Shown here piece after piece: positions 31,472 to 38,756 of a DNA stretch of 51,133 bases (the first letter of the stretch is position 1; every line of letters begins with the position of its first letter). The stretch is from the NCBI GenBank assembly GCA_024407875.1, contig JAKSVT010000016.1:1-51133 (forward strand). The letters are read 5' to 3'. Made by a program: the position numbers and the translations under genes. This stretch comes from Alphaproteobacteria bacterium (GTDB lineage: Bacteria; Pseudomonadota; Alphaproteobacteria; CAAGCB01; CAG-977). The notes below the pieces were generated by a model that worked only from the letters and a program-made list of their open reading frames with translations, searched no databases and was not told where the DNA came from.

Positions 31472-32791
31472 TTATGCAACCTGTAATTGATTGCGAGAAA
31501 TTTCATAAACTGATACAAATTGAGCTTTATCATTCCAAAATTTATAAGACTCACTTGATGTACCTGTTAAGAATATATGTGTTTTAAATTGTTCTAGAAC
31601 CTCTAACAAAGCATCCGTTCTATTACTATCTAAATGAGCCGATGCTTCATCGAACAAAATAAGAGGTAGTTTATTTTTTAATTTTAATAACGTTTCAACT
31701 TGTGCAAGCAAAACAGAAATCAACATTGCTTTTTGCTCACCCGTTGAACAACCTGAAGCCTTTCTGTTTTTCTGACAATTAAAAGCATCCAAATCAACGC
31801 TTTGAACTCCAGATACAGAACCATTTTCAGCACACAAATTACGATTTTGTTTTAAATAATTAGCAATAAATTCTAAAGCTTCAGAATCATCTTTATTTTT
31901 TATTTCTTTTTCTAAACCACCGACTAAATTCAATGTCATTGATGGAAAGCCTGAAGTTTCATTTAATAAACTATTGCTTAAATTTTCTACAATTTTTCTA
32001 CGAGCTTTCGTCATTTTTAAACCATACTTAGCCATTGTATGTTCTAATCCCGACAACCAAGCATCATCAAAATTACCATTACGTAATAAAGAATTCCACT
32101 GTCTTTGTGCCTGAGCAAAAGCAGCACAATTGCTTGTATGATCACAAAAAAATGATTGGCATAATCCATCTAAGAAACGACGTCTTCCTGAAGGATCGCC
32201 AGAAAACAATCTATCCATAGCTGGAGTTAAATAAACTGCACTAGATAACACACCTAAATCATTTTGGTTTTTAATTTGTGTTTGATTTATATGTATTTGT
32301 CTTTTTTCTGTTTTTTTAATTTCTTCACAATCAAATGACGTACCTATAGAATATTCATCACCGGAAATACTCATATCAGCATAAACGGTCCAACCACTTG
32401 TATTTGAAGAATTACTGATTATATCACTAAACTTTGAACCTCTAATTCCTTTACCTGGAATAAGGAAAGAAATCGCTTCCAAAAGATTTGTTTTTCCAAC
32501 TCCATTTTGACCATAAAAAATTACAGGCTTTTTATCAAAGTTTAACTGTAAAGTTTGAATATTCCTAAAATTATTAAGGCATAATTTATTTATGTAAATG
32601 CCTTTATCTTCAAAACATTCAACATTCTTATTTTCTTTAATTTCAATTGAACTTAAAGTTTCTTTTAATTCAGCTTTATTACATACACCACAAGGGGCAG
32701 AATTAAATTCTTCCCCTTTTTCAGAATGCATTTCATTACTGACATCTGCACTCTTAGAGCACTGTAACATTAAGCCAATTGCGTTAATCAA
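31472..32791 (-). CDS. recF: DNA replication and repair protein RecF with N-terminal extension
   Basis: SMC-like ATPase that, with RecO and RecR, loads RecA at single-strand gaps. Walker A is GQNGVGKT (94-101), the ABC signature is CSTGEQKAML, and Walker B is LILFDEASAHLD. The usual RecF start (a strand followed by L-x-NFRN) is found only at residues ~65-77 (IYINKLCLNNFRNI). The preceding ~64 residues, with CGVC and several Cys, are extra. The frame opens at a TTG at 32791, 6 bases after dnaN. The next in-frame ATGs are at residues 8 and 21, and none of these has a strong ribosome site. No ATG, GTG or TTG lies near residue 65, so some extension seems real. Confidence 0.9.
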   Translation of the reverse strand: MINAIGLMLQCSKSADVSNEMHSEKGEEFNSAPCGVCNKAELKETLSSIEIKENKNVECFEDKGIYINKLCLNNFRNIQTLQLNFDKKPVIFYGQNGVGKTNLLEAISFLIPGKGIRGSKFSDIISNSSNTSGWTVYADMSISGDEYSIGTSFDCEEIKKTEKRQIHINQTQIKNQNDLGVLSSAVYLTPAMDRLFSGDPSGRRRFLDGLCQSFFCDHTSNCAAFAQAQRQWNSLLRNGNFDDAWLSGLEHTMAKYGLKMTKARRKIVENLSNSLLNETSGFPSMTLNLVGGLEKEIKNKDDSEALEFIANYLKQNRNLCAENGSVSGVQSVDLDAFNCQKNRKASGCSTGEQKAMLISVLLAQVETLLKLKNKLPLILFDEASAHLDSNRTDALLEVLEQFKTHIFLTGTSSESYKFWNDKAQFVSVYEISRNQLQVA

Positions 32792-32797
32792 TTTCGA

Positions 32798-33928
32798 TTA
32801 CACCCGCATAGGCATCATAACATATAAAACGTTTCCGTCAGCCAAATCTCTTAACAAAGCCGGAGAAGCTTCATCAGACAATGACATCTCAACTTGGCCA
32901 GATTCAATTTGTTTTAAAACCTCACCCAAATATACGAAATTGAAGCCTATTTTCAAATCTTCACCAGAATAAGCAGCTTCCATTTCATCATGAGCAGAAC
33001 CTTCTTGATCATTTGTAGCTGCAACCAAAACATTGTTTGATGAAAATGTTAATGATACAGAACGTGATTTCTCACACATAGCTGATACACGATCAACAAC
33101 TGTAGCCAATTGTTTTGCATCAATTTGAATTTTCTTATCATTTTGCAAAGGAATAACTCTTTCATAGTCAGGATAACTTCCTTCAATTAACAATGAAGTA
33201 AGAACCAAATTTCCAATTACAAAACGGATTTTATAACTTGATAAACTTACCGTTACATCACCATCATAAGCTAACAATTTTGTTAATTCACCGATTGTTT
33301 TACGAGGAATAATAATTCCATTCATTCCTTCTGCACCAACAGGCAAATCTGTTTCTGCACATGCCAATCTATGACCATCTGTAGCAACTGCTCTTAATAA
33401 AGCTTTTTCAGAGCCATCTTCAGCATGACTTTTAGCTTCATGGAAATAAATGCCATTCAAATAGAAACGAGATTCATCAGTAGCAACAGCAAAAGACGTT
33501 TTCATAAACAATGTCAAAATTGTTGAAGCTTTTGTTGTAAATGTATTATTCATTTCACCTTCTGAGATTGAAGGAAAATCATCACCAGACATTGTTGGCA
33601 AAGAAAACTTTGCACGTCCAGCAGATAACTTAATTTGTTGATTTTCAGCATTCAAAACAAATGCTATTTCTGATCCTGATGGTAATTTACGAACAACTTC
33701 ATACAACTTATGAGCAGAAGCTGTAATTACACCATCTTCTTCTACATTAGCTGCAATCTTTTCACTAATTTCAATCTCATTATCAGTTGCATTCAATACC
33801 AAACCTTCACCAGCTATTGCTGTTATTTTTACGTTAGAAAGTAAAGGATTCGTATTCTTTTTTTCTACAACATTTTGAACGTGTGATAATGCATTGCTTA
33901 AAACACTGTGATCAATCGTAAATTTCAT
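32798..33928 (-). CDS. dnaN: DNA polymerase III sliding clamp (beta subunit)
   Basis: A 376-residue ring subunit that tethers polymerase III to DNA. All three clamp domains are represented: FTIDHSVLSNALSHVQNVVEKKNTNP at the start, FSLPTMSGDDFPSI closing the first, the ATDGHRLA motif in the second, and a C-terminus ending YVMMPMRV, the classic M-P-M/L-R end that forms part of the partner-binding pocket. The length is normal. GAGAG precedes the ATG. The gene lies between dnaA (118 bases, with a palindrome) and recF. Confidence 0.98.
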   Translation of the reverse strand: MKFTIDHSVLSNALSHVQNVVEKKNTNPLLSNVKITAIAGEGLVLNATDNEIEISEKIAANVEEDGVITASAHKLYEVVRKLPSGSEIAFVLNAENQQIKLSAGRAKFSLPTMSGDDFPSISEGEMNNTFTTKASTILTLFMKTSFAVATDESRFYLNGIYFHEAKSHAEDGSEKALLRAVATDGHRLACAETDLPVGAEGMNGIIIPRKTIGELTKLLAYDGDVTVSLSSYKIRFVIGNLVLTSLLIEGSYPDYERVIPLQNDKKIQIDAKQLATVVDRVSAMCEKSRSVSLTFSSNNVLVAATNDQEGSAHDEMEAAYSGEDLKIGFNFVYLGEVLKQIESGQVEMSLSDEASPALLRDLADGNVLYVMMPMRV

Positions 33929-33961
33929 CTTATTTCTCTCAAAAAAAGTTTCAAAAAATTA

Positions 33962-33984
33962 ATTTGTGTTATTATAACACAAAT
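33962..33984. promoter_or_regulatory. Perfect 23-bp palindrome in front of dnaN
   Basis: Two 11-base arms, ATTTGTGTTAT and ATAACACAAAT, flank one central base. On the minus strand the centre contains TATAAT, a possible -10 for dnaN. Read as RNA, it could also be a dnaA terminator, because a T-rich stretch follows. Operator and terminator cannot be told apart from sequence alone. Confidence 0.6.
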
Positions 33985-34046
33985 GCCAATTTTAAAAAGA
34001 AAAAAATGAAAAACAGACTCGATTTTTTTATAAAAAATTCAATGTA

Positions 34047-35435
34047 TTATCTTTGAATGAAACGCTTTAACGAATCGACAAGAACTTTAAAGTCATTTTC
34101 CGTTTCATACATTTTTTTAACCGTCTCTAAAGCATGTATTACTGTAGTATGGTCACGACCAAAAGCTTTACCTATTTCAGGCAATGATTTTTTAGTCAAC
34201 TCATGAGACAAATACATAGCAATTTGTCTTGGTCTTGCTATATTACGCTCTCTTCTCTTTGAAAGCATATCATCCAATTTTATATCACATTTGCTTGCGA
34301 CTTTTTCTTGGATTTCTTTTATCGTCAAATCACGTTCGCTATATCCCATATAGGAGTGCATAACATCTCTAGCATAATCCAAACTAACTTTCTTGCCAGA
34401 CAATTCAGCATTCGCGCAAACACTTACCATTGCACCTTCAAGCTCACGAACATTTGTTGTAATATTTTCAGCCAAATATTGCAAAACTTCATCTGGAATA
34501 TCCACATCAAAATTTTGAGCTTTACTTTTTAAAATTTCATATCTTAATTCATAATTTGTAGGACTAATATTTACTACAACTCCTGAAAGGAAACGTGATC
34601 TAATCCGTTCCCCTAATTCAAATTCAACAGGCGTTCTATCACTTGCTATTACAATCTGTTTTCCTGCATCAAGCATACTTATAAAAATATCAAAGAAAGA
34701 TTTTTGAGAAGCTTCTTTTCCTATAACTCTTTGCATATCATCAAAAATTAAGATATCTGAATTCATAAATATATTTTTGAATTTCAAATTTGCATAATCT
34801 TTTTTGCTTTCGTCTTTAAATCTCATATTAACAAAGCGATATACAAATGTATCTGCAGAAATATAGACTACTTTCTTTTCAGGATGTTCTTGTCTAATTT
34901 TCCAAGCAATTGATTGTAACAAGTGAGTTTTGCCCATGCCCGAAGAAGAATACATATATAGCAATTTACACAACGTATTATTCACATCAGCAATTCTATA
35001 AGCCGCTTCATAAGCTACTTTATTTGACTCACCGACAACATAATTATCAAATGTAAATCCTGGGTTCAATGAAGTTGGAACTAATTCTTCATCTTCAGAA
35101 ACACCATCTTCTTTATCTACACTTTTATCTTCAACTTTATCCTGAGCAGACTTTTTTACATTTTTTGATTTAAAAAGTATACCTGTTCTAATTTCAATTT
35201 CTTGAACAGAAGGACAAAAATCCTTCCAAGCAGCCAAAAGATCATTCTTATAATACTTCTCAATATTTTGAGCATAGAACTTAGTACAGGCCATTAATGT
35301 TAAAACACCATCTTTTAAGCCTGCAATAGTTAATTTATCAATGTAATCCCTACACGCTTTTTCACCTAATTCTTCTTCTAAGCGTTTTCTTACTTCCAAC
35401 TCTATTTCAGAAAGGTCTTCCATCTCAATACCCAA
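34047..35435 (-). CDS. dnaA: Chromosomal replication initiator DnaA
   Basis: AAA+ initiator of replication, 462 residues. Domain I is residues 1-90, followed by an acidic linker. The AAA+ core has Walker A YSSSGMGKTHLL, Walker B LIFDDMQ and the sensor region ELGERIRSRF. Domain IV carries SKRRERNIARPRQIAMYLS and the signature RDHTTVIHA. The first position of the P-loop, a Gly in normal DnaA (GGxGLGKT), is Ser163 here and the next Gly is Ser too. The frame opens with TTG at 35435, 7 bases after AGGG. An ATG at 35423 is the alternative start and gives 458 residues. rpsT lies upstream, as in other alphaproteobacteria. Confidence 0.96.
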   Translation of the reverse strand: MGIEMEDLSEIELEVRKRLEEELGEKACRDYIDKLTIAGLKDGVLTLMACTKFYAQNIEKYYKNDLLAAWKDFCPSVQEIEIRTGILFKSKNVKKSAQDKVEDKSVDKEDGVSEDEELVPTSLNPGFTFDNYVVGESNKVAYEAAYRIADVNNTLCKLLYMYSSSGMGKTHLLQSIAWKIRQEHPEKKVVYISADTFVYRFVNMRFKDESKKDYANLKFKNIFMNSDILIFDDMQRVIGKEASQKSFFDIFISMLDAGKQIVIASDRTPVEFELGERIRSRFLSGVVVNISPTNYELRYEILKSKAQNFDVDIPDEVLQYLAENITTNVRELEGAMVSVCANAELSGKKVSLDYARDVMHSYMGYSERDLTIKEIQEKVASKCDIKLDDMLSKRRERNIARPRQIAMYLSHELTKKSLPEIGKAFGRDHTTVIHALETVKKMYETENDFKVLVDSLKRFIQR

Positions 35436-35449
35436 AATATTACCCTAAA

Positions 35450-35469
35450 ATTCACAATCGGGTGTGAAT
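35450..35469 (-). promoter_or_regulatory. DnaA-box-like palindrome at the dnaA start site
   Basis: The inverted repeat ATTCACA-N6-TGTGAAT contains two diverged copies of the DnaA box (TTATNCACA), matching about 7-8 of 9 positions. It overlaps the -10 and the predicted start of the dnaA transcript, so DnaA binding would repress its own gene, as known in other bacteria. Confidence 0.5.
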
Positions 35470-35496
35470 ATAAACAATAAAAAACATAATTATCAA
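35468..35496 (-). promoter_or_regulatory. Candidate dnaA promoter
   Basis: On the minus strand TTGATA (35496-35491) and TTATAT (35473-35468) are separated by exactly 17 bases, giving a start near 35461 and a ~25-40-base leader. Its -10 overlaps the palindrome at 35450-35469. Confidence 0.5.
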
Positions 35497-35569
35497 GAGC
35501 GATTTTTACTTTTTTTTAATTAAATAACTTGACTCAATATATTGTCATTATTTTTCAAAAAACGGGAAT

Positions 35570-35628
35570 ATATAGTACTATATGTATTGTTTAATATCAT
35601 ATACAATTATTTTAACAATTAACAATTA
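35570..35628. other. AT-rich region with a palindrome and three ACAATTA repeats upstream of dnaA
   Basis: A 14-bp perfect palindrome ATATAGTACTATAT (35570-35583) is followed by three copies of ACAATTA at 35603, 35615 and 35622 in a very AT-rich stretch. This could be a DNA-unwinding element of an origin or simply promoter-distal spacer. Classical consensus DnaA boxes were not found, and in many alphaproteobacteria oriC is not next to dnaA. Confidence 0.3.
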
Positions 35629-35649
35629 TAGCAATAAAAATTTTAATCA

Positions 35650-35684
35650 TAAAAAGTTAAAGGCAGACTGAAAAACAGTCTGCC
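35650..35684 (-). terminator. Intrinsic terminator after rpsT
   Basis: A 9-bp perfect GC-rich stem (35662-35670 with 35676-35684), 5-base loop, is followed on the minus strand by TTTAACTTTTT. Confidence 0.85.
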
Positions 35685-35714
35685 GAAACTTGTAAAAAGC
35701 GAATCGATTATTGA

Positions 35715-35978
35715 TTATGCCATTGCTTTAACACGAGCTGCTAAACGTGAAACTTTACGAGCAGCTGTATTGCGGTGTAAAACACCCTTTGTTACAGCAC
35801 GCATAATTTCTGATTCTGCTGTGCGGAAAGCAGCTGTTGCTTCGGCTTTATCGCCTGAACTCAAAGCGCTTTCAAATTTTCTAGTAAATGTATGTACACG
35901 TGAACGACGTGCTTCATTGAATTCTGCGCGACGAGCATTGTGACGAATACGTTTTTTAGACGATAAATGATTTGCCAT
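35715..35978 (-). CDS. rpsT: 30S ribosomal protein S20
   Basis: An 87-residue, very basic helical protein that binds 16S rRNA early in 30S assembly. The start [17 protein letters not shown] and the ending [16 protein letters not shown] are typical. AGGA precedes the ATG. It lies directly upstream of dnaA, the order seen in many alphaproteobacteria, and ends at a strong terminator, so dnaA needs its own promoter. Confidence 0.98.
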   Translation of the reverse strand: MANHLSSKKRIRHNARRAEFNEARRSRVHTFTRKFESALSSGDKAEATAAFRTAESEIMRAVTKGVLHRNTAARKVSRLAARVKAMA

Positions 35979-36075
35979 TTTTATAATTCCTGCTTTTAAA
36001 AATCAAAAAATACGTGGATATTTATACCCTTTTTTTTCGTAAAGTCAAGGTATTTAACACACTGTATAAAATATT

Positions 36076-36819
36076 TTAATTAAATTTTGGAGCTCTTTCT
36101 TCTCTCAAAGCATTTATTCCTTCAATTGCTTCTACAGAAGACAATGTATTTTTAGCTACCGCAAAATCAGCCATTGCTACTGACGGATAGACTGATTTTA
36201 AAACCTGCTTTATTCCTAAAATTGCCTTTTTAGGCATTTTTGCAATTCTTTGGGCCGTTTCCATAACTTGAACAAAAACTTCTTCTGATGGAACAACTCT
36301 CGAAACTATATTCATATTTAAAGCTTCTTCAGCACTGAATTGACGAGCAGTCATTAATAAATCAGCAGCTTTTGCACTACCAACTCTTTTTGCTAGCATA
36401 GAAATCCCACCCATTAAAGGCATCGTTCCTATTGTTATTTCAGGAAAACCAAACATAGCATCATCGCCAGCTACAACAATATCTCCGCAAAGAACTAATT
36501 CTAAGCCTCCACCAAAAGCAAGGCCTGACACACCACAAATCAAAGGCTTTGAAAAGCTTGAAATTTTAGTCATTGAATCAGCATAAACATCAACATCAAA
36601 ATCGCCACCAATTTCTGTCATATCTGTTCCTGCTGCAAAGCAATTGTCTGCCCCTTTTATAACAACACATCGAATCGTATCATCAGCATCAAAATCGCTA
36701 AGAGCATTTGATATTTCCACCACCATTTCACCACAAACAGCATTCATTGCTTCTGGTCTATTTAATGTTAAAACACCAATATTGTCTTTTCTTTCTACTA
36801 AAATTGTTTCGAAATCCAT
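36076..36819 (-). CDS. Enoyl-CoA hydratase/isomerase family protein
   Basis: A 247-residue crotonase-fold enzyme, expected to hydrate 2-trans-enoyl-CoA. The oxyanion-hole motifs are visible: CFAAGTDM (near 60-67) and SGLAFGGGLEL (near 99-109). The two catalytic Glu positions of the hydratase subfamily are kept, one in GGLELVLCGD and one in FPEITIGTMP. The usual P-G-x-GG-T-Q that follows is PLMGGISML here, a small deviation. It sits next to rpsT-dnaA, as in other alphaproteobacteria, where it is often called paaF or echA. The exact acyl substrate is not known. An AGAAAGGA ribosome site precedes the ATG. Confidence 0.9.
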   Translation of the reverse strand: MDFETILVERKDNIGVLTLNRPEAMNAVCGEMVVEISNALSDFDADDTIRCVVIKGADNCFAAGTDMTEIGGDFDVDVYADSMTKISSFSKPLICGVSGLAFGGGLELVLCGDIVVAGDDAMFGFPEITIGTMPLMGGISMLAKRVGSAKAADLLMTARQFSAEEALNMNIVSRVVPSEEVFVQVMETAQRIAKMPKKAILGIKQVLKSVYPSVAMADFAVAKNTLSSVEAIEGINALREERAPKFN

Positions 36820-36849
36820 AATTATTCCTTTCTGAAACAGTTTGTCTTA

Positions 36850-37227
36850 TTAATTGTTATTTGATGATGTTAATTCAATTCTTACTAATACAGGAGCTTC
36901 ACCTTCAACCGTAAAAATTAATTCTTCATCTTCTCTAGTAAATGTAAAACGTTTTTTATTATTTTCTTTTAATTTCCAACCCAATTGAGGAAGAGTTTCT
37001 GAATAGAATTTAAAAACTTCACTTCCTTTAGAATCTTCACCCTCTAATCCAACTTCAACAATTCTTCCACCTGGTGTATCAAAATGTATTGATTGATTAT
37101 CACTATGATGAAGACCTGGCATAATTGGTAAATCTTCAAAGCCTTCAGCAAATACAGTTTCAGCACTAACATTATTTACATAAAAGTATAATGCAAAACT
37201 CACCAAAATTATTTTTAATATCTTCAT
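36850..37227 (-). CDS. Small secreted hypothetical protein
   Basis: A 125-residue protein with a signal peptide (MKILKIILVSFALYFYVNNVSA, cleavage after SAE or nearby). The mature domain is mostly beta, with the motif FKFYSETLPQLGWKL in the middle and a KKRFTFTREDEEL strand. It resembles small uncharacterised periplasmic proteins found next to the enoyl-CoA hydratase-rpsT-dnaA region in alphaproteobacteria (recalled by context, not verified). AAGGAAAC precedes the ATG. It probably leads the transcript into the hydratase gene 30 bases downstream. Confidence 0.75.
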   Translation of the reverse strand: MKILKIILVSFALYFYVNNVSAETVFAEGFEDLPIMPGLHHSDNQSIHFDTPGGRIVEVGLEGEDSKGSEVFKFYSETLPQLGWKLKENNKKRFTFTREDEELIFTVEGEAPVLVRIELTSSNNN

Positions 37228-37438
37228 AAAAGTTTCCTTGTCACACTCTACATTTCACTATAAAGCACAACGTTTAATAATTCGTATTTATTTTAAGATG
37301 AATTTAACACATCACATTAAAAACTGTAAAGAAATTTGATTAAAAATAGTATCTAAAACAATTATGTTTATTAATTAAGAAACAAAATCATTGCCATAAA
37401 AATAAAATTGCCTTAATTTCAAGGAAAAGAGAAAAAAG

Positions 37439-38704
37439 ATGTTTTTTTATTATGATTATTTGTTACTAAAATCTATTAATTGCTTAAATAAATATAATTT
37501 AGGCAAAGAATTAAATTCACTAAAACATTTTTTATTTATAAACAGCTTTTCAAAAAAATATGAGAAGACAGAAGAATTACCTAATCTAAATTTAGCCTTA
37601 TCTAATTTAGCTATTTATTTATCTTTATTTCCTAGATCTTTCGATGTTCCAAAAATTAAAGCCCCTATAAACAAAAAAGGTGATTTTAACAAAACTCTTT
37701 CTTTATTTTATATATTAGCTAGAAAAAATAAATTCTTTGAATTTGCAAAAGAATTTGAAAATTTTTCAAGTCCAAATTTTTTATATACCGCAACGAATTT
37801 TTCATTATTAGAAGAAATAAGAAATCTAGAAAAATTGAATTTATTTATTCCACAAGTAAATCACGTAAAAACTTCCATTGATGAATTAGTATTTTATGAT
37901 AGTGCGATTAACTTATATAACGCTAATATTAAAGATTTTGCAAAAGTATATACAATTCTTATTTATAAATACGGTTTTGTTATTTACCCATTTACAGAAA
38001 ATCTTTGTAAAACTCATAATGATATACCGTGTTTTAAAAATATACCTATAGCTTTGAGTTTAAAGAATAAAGATTTAGAGTTTGCAAAAAAGATTTTGCC
38101 AACGATAGCAAATGAAGACAAAAAAGCATTTCATCATGCTTTAGTTGTATATGGATATTTAGATCCTCTAAGCAAAATAGATTATGAAACAGCTTTTGAT
38201 TTTAAAAATTTACTTAAAAGTATAGCTAATTTAAAAATAGATTTACCTGTAAAACTTAGATTTTTAATAAAAGTTTGCGAACAAATTGAATTTGACAAAG
38301 AAGTTTTAAATACACTAATTTTAGAAAGAGAAGAAATAAAAGCTAAAGAAAATAGCGAAAATGATCCGCCTCCTTTAACTTCTTATATTGACCAAATTAT
38401 TAATTCAACGAAATCTGGAAGAAAAAGAAACAAGTTTAAAGAAAAGCCTTCTCTTGAAGCTTTAATTCCTCCAAAGAATATCCAACATTATTGGAAAGTT
38501 TCTGGCAAAAAAGCAGCAAGCATTACCGAAAGCAAAGAAGCTTTTGAAAAATTGATAAATAGAGCTAATTTATCTAATAAATATAAAAATGTTTCTGAAA
38601 TTATAAGATGCATTACTATGGGAACTGCTGTTTTTGCAATTTTCTTTTCTATAATGTATCCGATGATAAGAAATTTAATTAGATTTTTAAAACAATTATT
38701 TTAA
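37439..38704 (+). CDS. Hypothetical protein with C-terminal membrane anchor
   Basis: A 421-residue protein I do not recognise, very AT-rich and Lys/Phe/Asn-rich. It is almost entirely predicted alpha-helical, suggesting an armadillo/TPR-like solenoid. The only hydrophobic segment is at the end (ITMGTAVFAIFFSIMYPMI, about 390-410), followed by a basic tail, so it looks tail-anchored with the N-terminal part in the cytoplasm. AAGGAAAAGAG precedes the ATG. It is isolated on the plus strand between two leftward operons. The preceding 211 bases (37228-37438) hold only the divergent promoters. Confidence 0.7.
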   Translation: MFFYYDYLLLKSINCLNKYNLGKELNSLKHFLFINSFSKKYEKTEELPNLNLALSNLAIYLSLFPRSFDVPKIKAPINKKGDFNKTLSLFYILARKNKFFEFAKEFENFSSPNFLYTATNFSLLEEIRNLEKLNLFIPQVNHVKTSIDELVFYDSAINLYNANIKDFAKVYTILIYKYGFVIYPFTENLCKTHNDIPCFKNIPIALSLKNKDLEFAKKILPTIANEDKKAFHHALVVYGYLDPLSKIDYETAFDFKNLLKSIANLKIDLPVKLRFLIKVCEQIEFDKEVLNTLILEREEIKAKENSENDPPPLTSYIDQIINSTKSGRKRNKFKEKPSLEALIPPKNIQHYWKVSGKKAASITESKEAFEKLINRANLSNKYKNVSEIIRCITMGTAVFAIFFSIMYPMIRNLIRFLKQLF

Positions 38705-38717
38705 TTTAACTTTTTAC

Positions 38718-38755
38718 AATTAAGGGGCTTTTAAAAAGCCCCTTAATTTATCTTA
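38718..38755. terminator. Terminator hairpin between the tail-anchored gene and rpoC
   Basis: A 13-bp perfect stem (38718-38730 with 38736-38748), GC-rich in the middle, has T residues following on the plus strand. Two genes converge here. The minus-strand side lacks a clear T run, so it may end rpoC less efficiently. Confidence 0.8.
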
Positions 38756-38756
38756 T

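Noticed and set aside
35436-35714. Definite oriC
   Set aside because: No consensus DnaA boxes were found and in many alphaproteobacteria the origin lies away from dnaA. Only a weak candidate is reported.
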